64,000 nt of DNA from assembly GCA_018712515.1 (NCBI GenBank), contig DVGW01000013.1:113692-177691 (forward strand). The letters are read 5' to 3'. The DNA comes from Aphodovivens avicola. GTDB lineage: Bacteria > Actinomycetota > Coriobacteriia > Coriobacteriales > Eggerthellaceae. Position numbers and translations under genes: made by a program. Each line of letters starts with the position of its first letter. Position 1 is the first letter of the stretch. This document shows, piece after piece, positions 56,284 to 63,822 of this stretch. The notes beneath the pieces are model-generated. The model saw only the letters and a program-made list of their open reading frames with translations. It searched no databases and was not told the DNA's origin.

Positions 56284-56296
56284 CCCCTGGGGTTAC
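56284..56296 (-). promoter_or_regulatory. Shared 13-bp motif (candidate regulator site) upstream of the module B MFS gene
   Basis: CCCCTGGGGTTAC on the plus strand, 115 nt upstream of the start codon at 56169. It is the partner of the motif at 54619-54631. Confidence 0.55.
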
Positions 56297-56323
56297 GTAC
56301 GAGCACTGTCTCGAAGCGGAATG

Positions 56324-56350
56324 AAGGGCGGGGGTTACTCCCCCGCCCTT
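56324..56350. terminator. Strong hairpin after the response-regulator gene
   Basis: A perfect 11-bp stem (56324-56334 / 56340-56350) on a 5-nt loop lies 20 nt after the stop codon at 56371. The U-tract is poor, so it may need other factors. Confidence 0.6.
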
Positions 56351-56370
56351 AAGGGGATTAGAGCAACCTG

Positions 56371-57054
56371 CTACGCCCCCGGCCGCACCAGGCCGCTCTC
56401 GTAGGCGGCGATCACCAGGCCGGCGCGGTCGTGGGCGTCGAGTTTCTGCATGATGCGGGCTAGGTGCGTCTTCACGGTTGCCGGCGAGATCACCAGATTG
56501 CCGGCGATCTCGTCGTTGGAGAGACCGCGGGCGACCAGGACGAGGATCTCGCGTTCGCGATCGGTGAGCGCCTCGAGCCCGCCTGCGGCGACGGGGCGCG
56601 CATACGGCCGCGAGGCGGCGAACGTTTCCACCAGGCGCTTCATGACGGACGGCTGGATGAGCGCGTCACCTTGCGCCACGATGCGCACGGCATCGACGAT
56701 GTCGTCGGGCTCAGCGTCTTTCAGCAGGAAGCCGCTCGCACCGGCAGCCAGCGCGTCGTAGACGTACTCGTCCAGATCGAACGTCGTCAGGATGAGGACG
56801 TGGGTATGGGGCAGCTTGGGGTTGGCCTTGATATCGCGGGTGGCATCGATGCCGTTCATGCGCGGCATGCGGATGTCCATCAGCACCACGTCGGGCGCGA
56901 GCCGCTGCGCCAACTCGACCGCCTCCAGGCCGTCGCGCGCCTCCCCCACCACGTCGATGCCGTCGTAGGAAAGAAGTATCAGCCTGAATCCGCTGCGCAC
57001 CAGATCCTGGTCATCGGCGATCAGGACGCGCAAAGGCCGCTCATTCGCCGTCAT
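56371..57054 (-). CDS. NarL/FixJ-family response regulator
   Basis: This 227-aa regulator has a receiver domain with phospho-acceptor Asp60 (DVVLMDIRMPRMNG), the acidic pair IADD and the conserved Lys in FLLKDAEP. The C-terminal LuxR-type helix-turn-helix is LTDREREILVLVARGLSNDE followed by SPATVKTHLARIMQKL. The start at 57054 overlaps the kinase gene by 14 nt, typical of coupled two-component genes. It lies directly upstream of molybdoenzyme module B in the same direction and may control it. Confidence 0.92.
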   Translation of the reverse strand: MTANERPLRVLIADDQDLVRSGFRLILLSYDGIDVVGEARDGLEAVELAQRLAPDVVLMDIRMPRMNGIDATRDIKANPKLPHTHVLILTTFDLDEYVYDALAAGASGFLLKDAEPDDIVDAVRIVAQGDALIQPSVMKRLVETFAASRPYARPVAAGGLEALTDREREILVLVARGLSNDEIAGNLVISPATVKTHLARIMQKLDAHDRAGLVIAAYESGLVRPGA

Positions 57055-58315
57055 GGGGTGCCTCCTGTTCCGAGCCCTTCGCGGCAAACGGCACGCGCGC
57101 GTGCACGGCGAAGCCGCCTTCGGGAAGATCGCCCGCCTTGAGGCTTCCGCCCAGGAGGCGCGCACGCTCCGCCATGCCGAGGATGCCGTTGCCCGCGCCA
57201 TCCCCCGCCCGGGGGCGGAACCCCTCCCGGAGCGCGCTGCCGCAGCCTCGCCCGTCATCGGAAACGACCAGGTCGGCGACGGCTCCGGCGGAGGACAGCC
57301 TTATCATCGCCCGCGACGCCCCGGCATGCTTGACGATGTTGGTCGCCGCCTCGCGCGCGATGGCGAACAGCGCCAGATCGACGTGCGCCGGCACGTGGGC
57401 GCGGTCGTAGGCGGCATCTTCGACGAGGCATGCCACGCCCGCCCGCTGAAGGTAGTCGGCGATGTCTGAGAAGCGGTCGGTGCCCGCCGCCGGCGCCGTC
57501 TCCGCCGGAGCGTCGCCATGACGCAGCACGCCGATCATGCCGCGGATGTCGTCGAGCGCGCTTTTGGCGGTGTTGCGCGCTGCGGCGATCGCCTCCTTCG
57601 CCGCCGCGGGATCACGATCGATAAGGCGTTCCGCGGCGGCGGTCTGAACGCTCACCGCCGAAAGGGAATGCGCCGTGATGTCGTGAACCTCGCGCGCGAT
57701 GCGCACGCGCTCCTCCTCGACGCGCCGGGCGGCCTCCTCCTCGCGTGTGCGCTCCGCCTCCGCGGCGCGGCGTTCGGTCTCGGCCACATACGCCTGATGC
57801 GTGCGAAAGCCGTAGCCTGCCGCCGTCGCCGCCGCGATCAAGCCGAGGTTTTGAATCTGGACGAAAAACGCCATGCTCTGCGTGACCGATGAGCCAGGGA
57901 AGAGGATCATCCCTGCCATCGCCAGCGCGGCGGCGACAAGTGCCTCTTTGACGGACCGTTCGGAGGCGACGGTGAACAACGCGACAAGCAGGCCCGCAGG
58001 CGAAAGCGCGAGCCCGGTGTAGACGTTTTGGAACGCGCAATGCACCACAAGCACGAACAAAAACACCGGCCAGGGAAACACGCGCCGCACCGCCAACGGA
58101 AACGTCGTCACCGCCAGCGCGACGAACACGCCGAACTCAGGCACGATGTTGACCAGCCCGAGGTACTGGCGCAGCGCCAGATCGGGGATGATGATCGACG
58201 AGACCGTCAGCATCAGCTGGACGCAGGCGGCAGCAAAGGCGACAAGCGCCACGACGACGTCGATCGCCCAATCCTTGGAGCTCATGCTACGGCTGCTTTT
58301 GAGGAAGTCTTCCAT
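57041..58315 (-). CDS. DesK/NarX-like sensor histidine kinase
   Basis: This 424-aa kinase has several hydrophobic segments in the first 170 residues, then a coiled-coil of Arg/Glu (AERRAAEAERTREEEAARR) and a HisKA_3 dimerisation helix with His211 in IAREVHDITAHSLSA. The ATPase domain shows AREAATNIVKHAGASR and SDDGRG. No extracellular sensing domain is obvious, so the signal may be membrane-borne. The start at 58315 follows GGGGGC. It is the first gene of a two-gene operon with the response regulator. Confidence 0.92.
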   Translation of the reverse strand: MEDFLKSSRSMSSKDWAIDVVVALVAFAAACVQLMLTVSSIIIPDLALRQYLGLVNIVPEFGVFVALAVTTFPLAVRRVFPWPVFLFVLVVHCAFQNVYTGLALSPAGLLVALFTVASERSVKEALVAAALAMAGMILFPGSSVTQSMAFFVQIQNLGLIAAATAAGYGFRTHQAYVAETERRAAEAERTREEEAARRVEEERVRIAREVHDITAHSLSAVSVQTAAAERLIDRDPAAAKEAIAAARNTAKSALDDIRGMIGVLRHGDAPAETAPAAGTDRFSDIADYLQRAGVACLVEDAAYDRAHVPAHVDLALFAIAREAATNIVKHAGASRAMIRLSSAGAVADLVVSDDGRGCGSALREGFRPRAGDGAGNGILGMAERARLLGGSLKAGDLPEGGFAVHARVPFAAKGSEQEAPHDGE

Positions 58316-58451
58316 GCCCCCATGGTATACGATGCGCGGCGCGGCATGCCATACCGCAGATGAGGTATTCCGGATTCGCAATCCGCCATCTGGTGGCACC
58401 CGCGACCCAATCTCCGACGACTCACTGCTGCCTTATGAAGTTTATAGAACC

Positions 58452-58514
58452 CGGATCCTCGACCGATTTGAGGAATTGAGGGGTAGTTTATTCCGCAAAT
58501 CGGTCGAGGATCCG
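58452..58514. repeat. 19-bp inverted repeat between nadE and the histidine kinase gene
   Basis: Arms 58452-58470 and 58496-58514 are perfect complements on a 25-nt loop. It lies 14 nt after the nadE stop. It may be the nadE terminator, although no long U-tract follows. Confidence 0.6.
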
Positions 58515-58527
58515 ACGCGAAACGCCC

Positions 58528-59349
58528 TTATTCGTAAAACGCCGTGCGAGGGAACGGAGGCTCGAGGGCGCGCTTGAACGCATAGGCGCGGGCGCGGCGC
58601 AGCACGTCGTCGACCAGCGCGCGCTCATGGCCGCGCGCTGCCACGGCCTCCGCATCCATCCCGTGCTCGAAATGCGCCTCCAGGATGTCGTCGAGTTCGG
58701 CGTAGTCGACGCCCAGGCTGCGCTCGTCCTGCTGACCGGGCGCAAGCTCGGCGCTGGGGGGCTTGACCAGCACATGCTCCGGGATGGGCGGCACCTCGCC
58801 CCGCTCCGCCGCGCTCTCGTTGCGCCAGCGGGACAACGCGTAGACGTCGGTTTTGTAAATGCCGCCGATCGGCGCGAACGCTCCGGCGGTGTCTCCGTAG
58901 AGCGTGGAGTAGCCCATCATCGCCTCGCTCTTGTTGCCGGTGTTGACCAGCATCCAGCCATGGGCGTTGGACAGCGCCATCAGGCACACCATGCGGCAGC
59001 GCGCCTGGGTGTTCTCGGAGGCAAGCCCCGACAGCCGACCGCCGCACGCGTCGGCGAGCACCGAGGCGAACGCCTCATAGGGCTCCTTGATCGAGACGGT
59101 GCGCGTCTTGATGCCCAGGTTGCGCGCCAGCTCCTCGGCGTCGGTGACGGAGTGGTCGGTGGAATACGGACCCGGCAGCAGCACGCCGTGCACGTGATCG
59201 GCTCCGAACGCATCGACGCACATCGCGGCGACCAGGCTCGAATCGATGCCGCCCGATAGCCCGATGACGACATCGGCGAATCCCGCGTTTCGGGCATACT
59301 CCTTCAGCGCGTCCACGCACGCCGCGTATTTCTGCGAAGCATCCATCAT
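58528..59349 (-). CDS. nadE: NH3-dependent NAD+ synthetase
   Basis: This 273-aa enzyme adenylates deamido-NAD and amidates it with ammonia, the last step of NAD synthesis. The P-loop is LSGGIDSSLVAAM (residues 31-43). NTGNKSEAMMGYSTLYGDTA and the terminal segment are typical. There is no glutaminase domain, so it is the short ammonia-using form. Two ATGs are adjacent (59349 and 59346); AAAGGGG lies just upstream. It is probably transcribed together with hypA-hypB. Confidence 0.93.
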   Translation of the reverse strand: MMDASQKYAACVDALKEYARNAGFADVVIGLSGGIDSSLVAAMCVDAFGADHVHGVLLPGPYSTDHSVTDAEELARNLGIKTRTVSIKEPYEAFASVLADACGGRLSGLASENTQARCRMVCLMALSNAHGWMLVNTGNKSEAMMGYSTLYGDTAGAFAPIGGIYKTDVYALSRWRNESAAERGEVPPIPEHVLVKPPSAELAPGQQDERSLGVDYAELDDILEAHFEHGMDAEAVAARGHERALVDDVLRRARAYAFKRALEPPFPRTAFYE

Positions 59350-59400
59350 GCGCCCCTTTCGTCCCGGAACACAGTATGCCCGTCTTCCTTTGCCGAAAGG

Positions 59401-60054
59401 TTACTGGATGGCGCGGATCTTGTCCGCCAGCCAGCCGGCCCACTCCGGTACGCCGTCACCCTTGGTGGCGGCGATGGGGAAGATCGGGGCGGCGGGATTG
59501 AGCTGCTTGACCGACGACTCGAACGCCTCGCGGTCGAAATTGAACACGGGCATCGTGTCGACCTTGTTCAGGATGACCGCCTGGGACGCCTGGAACACGC
59601 CGGGGTACTTGAGCGGCTTGTCGTCGCCCTCGGGCACCGACAGGATCATCACCTTGATGTTCTCGCCCAGATCGAAGTCGGTGGGGCACACCAGGTTGCC
59701 CACGTTCTCGATGATGATCAGGTCGAGGCGTTCCAGATCGAGCACGTCTACCGCGCGCTTGATCATCGCGCTTTCCAGATGGCAGGCGCCGCCGGTGTTG
59801 ATCTGGACGGCGGCGGTGCCCTGCGCCTTGATCTTCTCGGCGTCCACGCTGCTGGCGATGTCGCCTTCGATGACGGCGATGTTGAACTCGTCGCGCAGCG
59901 CGTCGATGGTCGCCAGGATCGTCGAGGTCTTTCCCGAGCCGGGGCTGGCGAGCAGATCGACCACGTAGACGTGGTTCTCGGCGAAACGCGCGCGCAGCTC
60001 CGCCGCGATGGAGTCGTTCTTCTGCAGGATCGGCTGCTTCATGTCTATCTTCAT
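59401..60054 (-). CDS. hypB: Hydrogenase nickel-insertion GTPase HypB
   Basis: This 217-aa GTPase delivers nickel to [NiFe] hydrogenase with HypA. Motifs: P-loop LLASPGSGKTS, the metal-binding GGACHLES (Cys and His at the dimer interface), IIENVGNLVCPTDFDLGEN and the NKVD guanine-specificity motif. There is no N-terminal His-rich nickel store. The start overlaps hypA by 4 nt (ATGA), so the two are coupled. No hydrogenase structural genes are in the window. Confidence 0.95.
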   Translation of the reverse strand: MKIDMKQPILQKNDSIAAELRARFAENHVYVVDLLASPGSGKTSTILATIDALRDEFNIAVIEGDIASSVDAEKIKAQGTAAVQINTGGACHLESAMIKRAVDVLDLERLDLIIIENVGNLVCPTDFDLGENIKVMILSVPEGDDKPLKYPGVFQASQAVILNKVDTMPVFNFDREAFESSVKQLNPAAPIFPIAATKGDGVPEWAGWLADKIRAIQ

Positions 60055-60422
60055 GCGGATTCCTCCTCGTCGTCGGGAATGTCAACCTCGATGGAATCGA
60101 TCTGCAGCTCGCGCCCGGCAAGAAGCTCGGTGGCGAAGCTGTCGCATTCGGGGCAGAACATATGGAAGCGATCGTGCTCGAACTCCGCCCCGCATTCCAG
60201 GCAGCGGCTCTTCGGCTTGATCATGTTGATGGTCAGTTCGGCGTCGCGCACGAACGGATCGTCCTCGGTCAGCGCCTCGAACGCGAACTCGAGCGCGTCC
60301 TGAATGCACTCGGTCATCTCGCCCACGGACAGCGTGACCTTCAGCACTTTGTCGGCACCGGCGTCATGCGCCGACTTGGTGACCGCGTCCATCACGCCGG
60401 TCATGATGCCCAGCTCATGCAT
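60051..60422 (-). CDS. hypA: Hydrogenase maturation nickel metallochaperone HypA
   Basis: This 123-aa protein starts MHELGIM; His2 binds nickel. The zinc site is the pair RCLECG and FCPECDSF. The start is set at 60422, since the conserved MHEL must be the N-terminus. The C-terminus is acidic. It precedes hypB with a 4-nt overlap. Either a [NiFe] hydrogenase or a urease elsewhere is the client; the pair alone does not decide. Confidence 0.95.
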   Translation of the reverse strand: MHELGIMTGVMDAVTKSAHDAGADKVLKVTLSVGEMTECIQDALEFAFEALTEDDPFVRDAELTINMIKPKSRCLECGAEFEHDRFHMFCPECDSFATELLAGRELQIDSIEVDIPDDEEESA

Positions 60423-60766
60423 GGCGGGCCCTCCCTTCTGTTCCGCACCATAATAGAGCAAGCGCCGCCCGCCCGATCGCGAGACCAGGCGGGCGGCGCG
60501 CCGACGCGGACGCTGTACGGCGATTCGCCTTCGGATGCAGATCCGCGGCCGTTGGACGACGTTGAGAACGCCTCGGCAGGGGAAAGCAGCGAACGGAACC
60601 GGGAGCGCGTTCCGACTATGTCCGAAAACCCCAGGTCGGGAAGTCGACTTGAAGGCGACGGATCGGGCACCTGCGCTCCAAGGCGCCGCCGAGAGCAGGG
60701 TTCAGGTCGTCCAGCGGGCAAAAACCCGCATCGCAACCCCTTTTCCGGATCAGTAGGCAGCGTGCG
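60423..60766. other. 344-bp intergenic region between copA and hypA
   Basis: It contains a perfect 12-bp hairpin at 60462-60473 / 60488-60499, probably stopping the copper operon 40 nt before hypA, and TATTAT-like sequence (60449-60454) that could be a hypA -10. A small open frame on the minus strand crosses the region but has no similarity I recognise. No RNA gene signature was found. Confidence 0.55.
60462..60499 (-). terminator. Hairpin between the copper operon and hypA
   Basis: A perfect 12-bp GC stem (60462-60473 / 60488-60499) on a 14-nt loop. The following TTGCTCTATT is only a weak U-tract. Confidence 0.5.
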
Positions 60767-60976
60767 CTACGCCATCATCTCTGCTTCGTAGTCTTGCTCG
60801 ACGACTGCGTTCACCAGCACATCGTCGGCGACTTCGGCGGACAGCTTGACGGTCGCCTTCTCGCCTTCCAGATCAACGATCGCCTCCTCGACGCCGTCGA
60901 TGGCCTCGAGCGTCTTCTTGACGCGTGCCACGCAGTGCTGACACATCATCCCGCCCACATGCAGGGTCTTCTCCAT
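60767..60976 (-). CDS. copZ: CopZ-like copper chaperone from an internal start in copA
   Basis: An in-frame ATG at 60976, six nt after AAGGAG, would give a 69-aa protein MEKTLHVGGMMCQHCVARVK... ending DYEAEMMA, the normal size and start of a free CopZ copper chaperone. The strong ribosome-binding sequence inside the copA frame suggests that both a fused CopA-CopZ and a free CopZ are made. Whether the internal start is used is inference. Confidence 0.6.
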   Translation of the reverse strand: MEKTLHVGGMMCQHCVARVKKTLEAIDGVEEAIVDLEGEKATVKLSAEVADDVLVNAVVEQDYEAEMMA

Positions 60977-63424
60977 GATGATCTCCTTTTCGCCTTGATC
61001 TTTTCCTTCATCGCCGGCGATGCCGACGCTGATGCCATCTTGAGAGGGCGGCTCCTCCGCGACCCTGACCTCGATCCCGCGAGCCTGCGTCGCCGTCGGA
61101 TCGGATCCCTCCGCGAGTTCCGGAATCGCCGCGGGCTTCCACGTGCGCAGACGCAGCGCGTTGCTCACGACGCACACCGAGCTCAGCGACATGGCCGCCG
61201 CCGCGATCATCGGGTTGAGGTTGAACCCGATCCCCGACAGCGCGCCTGCCGCCACCGGAATGCAGATCGCGTTGTAGAACAGCGCCCAGAACAGGTTCTG
61301 CTTGATGTTGCGCATCGTCGCGCGCGACAAGCCGATCGCAGCCGGAACATCCGCCAGATCGCTGTGCATGAGCACGATGTCCGCGCTCTCGATGGCGATG
61401 TCGGTGCCCGCGCCGATCGCGATGCCCACATCCGCGCGCGCCAACGCCGGCGCATCGTTGATGCCGTCTCCGACCATGGCGACGCGTCCCTGCTGCGCCA
61501 TGTCGCGGATGACGCGCTCCTTGCCGTCAGGCTTGACGCCGGCGATCACGCGGCCCACGCCCACCTGCCGCTGGATGGCGGCGGCGGTGCGCTCGTTGTC
61601 GCCGGTGAGCATGACGGTGTCGATGCCCATGCGGCCAAGCTTGGCGATGGCGGCGGCGCTGGTGGGCTTGACCACATCGGCTACTGCGATGAGGCCGGCC
61701 AAGCGACCTGCGTACGCGAAGTACAGCACCGTCTTCCCATCGTCGGCCATACGCGTCGCGGATTCGGCAGCCGCTGAAACGTCGACGCCGCGCTCGGCCA
61801 TCATCCGCGCGTTGCCCGCAAGACATGCGACGCCGGCAACCTTCCCTTCGATGCCGCCTCCCGGCACCTGGGCGAAACCCTCGATGTCCCGGGCCGTCGC
61901 GTCCGCCGCGTCCGCATACGCGACGATCGCCTGCGCGAGCGGATGCTCGCTTTTCCGCTCGAGGCTGAGGGCGAGCCCGACCAGATCGCTTGCTTTGCAG
62001 CCGAATGCTACCACGTCGGTGACCTGCGGCTCTCCTTTGGTGATGGTGCCCGTCTTGTCGAAGACCACGGTCTTCACCGCGCATGCGGTCTCCAGCGCCT
62101 CGGCGGATTTCACCAGGACGCCGCTCGTCGCGCCGCGACCCGTCCCCACCATGATGGCGGTCGGCGTCGCCAGCCCCAGCGCGCAGGGGCAGCTGATCAC
62201 CAGGACGCTGATGGCGTGGTTCACGGCCTCGGCGATCGTACCGCCGATCGCCAGCCAGACGACGAACGTGACCAGAGCGATGGCGATCACCACCGGGACG
62301 AACACGCCGGATATCCTGTCCGCCATCTTCTCGATGGGGGCTTTGGAGCTCGTCGCCTCGTCCACCAGGCGGATGATGCCCGCCAACGCGGTGTCGGCGC
62401 CGACGCGCTCGGCGCGCATGGCGAACCATCCCGTGCGGTTGATCGTCGCCCCCGTGACCGGATCCCCGACGATTTTCTCGACGGGAACGCTCTCGCCCGT
62501 GATCACGGATTCGTCGACCGTCCCTTCGCCTTCGACCACCGTCCCGTCGGCGGGAACCCCTTCGCCCGCCTTCACGACCAGAATGTCCCCGGGACGCACC
62601 TGCTCGGCAGGAACCTCCTCCTCGGATCCGTCGGCGCGTCGGCGCGTCGCGGTCTTGGGCGACAGGTCCATCAGCTGGGAGATGGCATCGGTCGTCTTGC
62701 CCTTCGCGCGCGCCTCGAAATACTTCCCCAATGTGATGAGCGTGAGGATCATCGCGGCAGATTCGAAGTACAGATCCATCGCCGCCGCGTGCGCGACGGA
62801 CAGATCGCCCGTCCCCAGCGCCGCGCCGATGCGGTAGATCGCGGCGATGCCGTACACCGTGGAGGCCGTGGAGCCCAGCGCGATGAGCGAATCCATGTTG
62901 GGGCCGCCGTGGGCGAGGGTCGTGAAGCCCACGCGGAAGAACTTGAAGTTGACGAAGATCACCGGCAGCAACAGCAGGAACTGGGTGAACGCGAAGATCA
63001 GCGTGTTCTCATCGCCGAGGAACACCGCCGGCAGCGGCCAGCCGAACATATGGCCCATCGACAGGTAGAACAACGGGATGGTGAAGACGAACGAGACGAT
63101 GAGGCGCATCCGCACCTGCCTCGCCTCCTTGGCCGCCGCCTCCTGACGCGCGTTTCCGCTTGACGCAAGCGGCGCCGATCCGCCCACCGGCCCGGCGGCA
63201 GCCGAAACGTCCTCCACACGAGGGGAGGCGCCGTAGCCCGCCTTCTCGACCGCGGCGCAGATCGCGACGACCGTGGCCGGATCTCCGTCGTATTCGACCT
63301 CCATCGAGTTCTTCAGCAGGTTGACCGTCGCCCGCTCGACGCCCTCCACCTTCTTGGAGGCCTTCTCCACACGCGCCGAGCACGCCGCGCAGGTCATGCC
63401 CGTCACATCGAATGTCTGCTTCAT
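60767..63424 (-). CDS. copA: Copper-exporting P1B-type ATPase CopA with fused C-terminal CopZ-like domain
   Basis: This 885-aa inner-membrane pump exports Cu+. In order: N-terminal metal-binding domain GMTCAACSARVEK (Cys12, Cys15); eight membrane helices; the actuator TGES motif (ITGESVPVEK); the intramembrane copper site SCPCALGLATP; the phosphorylated Asp in VFDKTGTITKGEP; SEHPLAQ; GDGINDAPALARADVG. After a linker of about 55 residues comes a second metal-binding domain, MEKTLHVGGMMCQHCVARVK, at the very end. That domain has its own start signals (see the feature at 60767-60976). csoR is upstream by 9 nt, and the csoR stop overlaps the copA ribosome-binding site. Confidence 0.95.
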   Translation of the reverse strand: MKQTFDVTGMTCAACSARVEKASKKVEGVERATVNLLKNSMEVEYDGDPATVVAICAAVEKAGYGASPRVEDVSAAAGPVGGSAPLASSGNARQEAAAKEARQVRMRLIVSFVFTIPLFYLSMGHMFGWPLPAVFLGDENTLIFAFTQFLLLLPVIFVNFKFFRVGFTTLAHGGPNMDSLIALGSTASTVYGIAAIYRIGAALGTGDLSVAHAAAMDLYFESAAMILTLITLGKYFEARAKGKTTDAISQLMDLSPKTATRRRADGSEEEVPAEQVRPGDILVVKAGEGVPADGTVVEGEGTVDESVITGESVPVEKIVGDPVTGATINRTGWFAMRAERVGADTALAGIIRLVDEATSSKAPIEKMADRISGVFVPVVIAIALVTFVVWLAIGGTIAEAVNHAISVLVISCPCALGLATPTAIMVGTGRGATSGVLVKSAEALETACAVKTVVFDKTGTITKGEPQVTDVVAFGCKASDLVGLALSLERKSEHPLAQAIVAYADAADATARDIEGFAQVPGGGIEGKVAGVACLAGNARMMAERGVDVSAAAESATRMADDGKTVLYFAYAGRLAGLIAVADVVKPTSAAAIAKLGRMGIDTVMLTGDNERTAAAIQRQVGVGRVIAGVKPDGKERVIRDMAQQGRVAMVGDGINDAPALARADVGIAIGAGTDIAIESADIVLMHSDLADVPAAIGLSRATMRNIKQNLFWALFYNAICIPVAAGALSGIGFNLNPMIAAAAMSLSSVCVVSNALRLRTWKPAAIPELAEGSDPTATQARGIEVRVAEEPPSQDGISVGIAGDEGKDQGEKEIIMEKTLHVGGMMCQHCVARVKKTLEAIDGVEEAIVDLEGEKATVKLSAEVADDVLVNAVVEQDYEAEMMA

Positions 63425-63433
63425 CTCCGCCTC

Positions 63434-63742
63434 CTAGCGGGCGAACCGCTTGATGAGCTGCATCGCCTCATCGACGATCTCGGTGTTGCCGCGCTGGATC
63501 TGCTCGACCACGCAGGTCTCCAGATGATCCTGCAACATCAGCGCCGAGACGTTGTGGATGGCGCTTTCAGCCGCCGCGAGCTGCGTGAGCACATCGCCGC
63601 AGTAGCGGTTGTCGTCGAGCATGTCCTTCACGCCGTTCAGCTGCCCGATGGCTCGGTTGAGGCGCTTCTTCAGATCCGCCTGGAACGCCGCCGAACGCGG
63701 GGTCTCCTTGTGGTGGCATTCGCACTTGCTGCACTCGGTCAT
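63434..63742 (-). CDS. csoR: CsoR-family copper-sensing repressor
   Basis: This 102-aa all-helical repressor has the Cu+ ligand set Cys48 (RYCGDVL), His73 and Cys77 (LQDHLETC), the C-H-C pattern that identifies copper sensors within the DUF156 family. The N-terminus adds CSKCECHH, possibly extra metal ligands. It controls its own operon through the two palindromes upstream. copA follows 9 nt later. Confidence 0.93.
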   Translation of the reverse strand: MTECSKCECHHKETPRSAAFQADLKKRLNRAIGQLNGVKDMLDDNRYCGDVLTQLAAAESAIHNVSALMLQDHLETCVVEQIQRGNTEIVDEAMQLIKRFAR

Positions 63743-63760
63743 GTTCCCGATCCTTTCGTT

Positions 63761-63777
63761 ATACCCCTGGGGGGTAT
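63761..63777 (-). promoter_or_regulatory. CsoR operator 1
   Basis: ATACCCCTGGGGGGTAT, a G/C-tract palindrome of CsoR type, 18 nt before the csoR start. Confidence 0.75.
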
Positions 63778-63794
63778 GCTATTTCCGAATCAGG

Positions 63795-63822
63795 AGTATA
63801 TACCCCCTGGGGGTATTGTCAA
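63795..63822 (-). promoter_or_regulatory. csoR-copA promoter with CsoR operator 2 as spacer
   Basis: TTGACA (63817-63822) and TATACT (63795-63800) on the minus strand are 16 nt apart. The palindrome ATACCCCCTGGGGGTAT (63800-63816) fills the spacer completely, so bound CsoR would cover the polymerase site. Confidence 0.9.

Noticed and set aside
60401..60736. Minus-strand open frame of 111 codons upstream of hypA
   Set aside because: No similarity recognised; it overlaps the hypA start and the hairpin region, and the composition is random-like.
60423..60766. SRP RNA, tmRNA or RNase P RNA in the copA-hypA gap
   Set aside because: The conserved SRP tetraloop domain, the tmRNA acceptor end and the RNase P GAGGAAAGUCC core are all absent.
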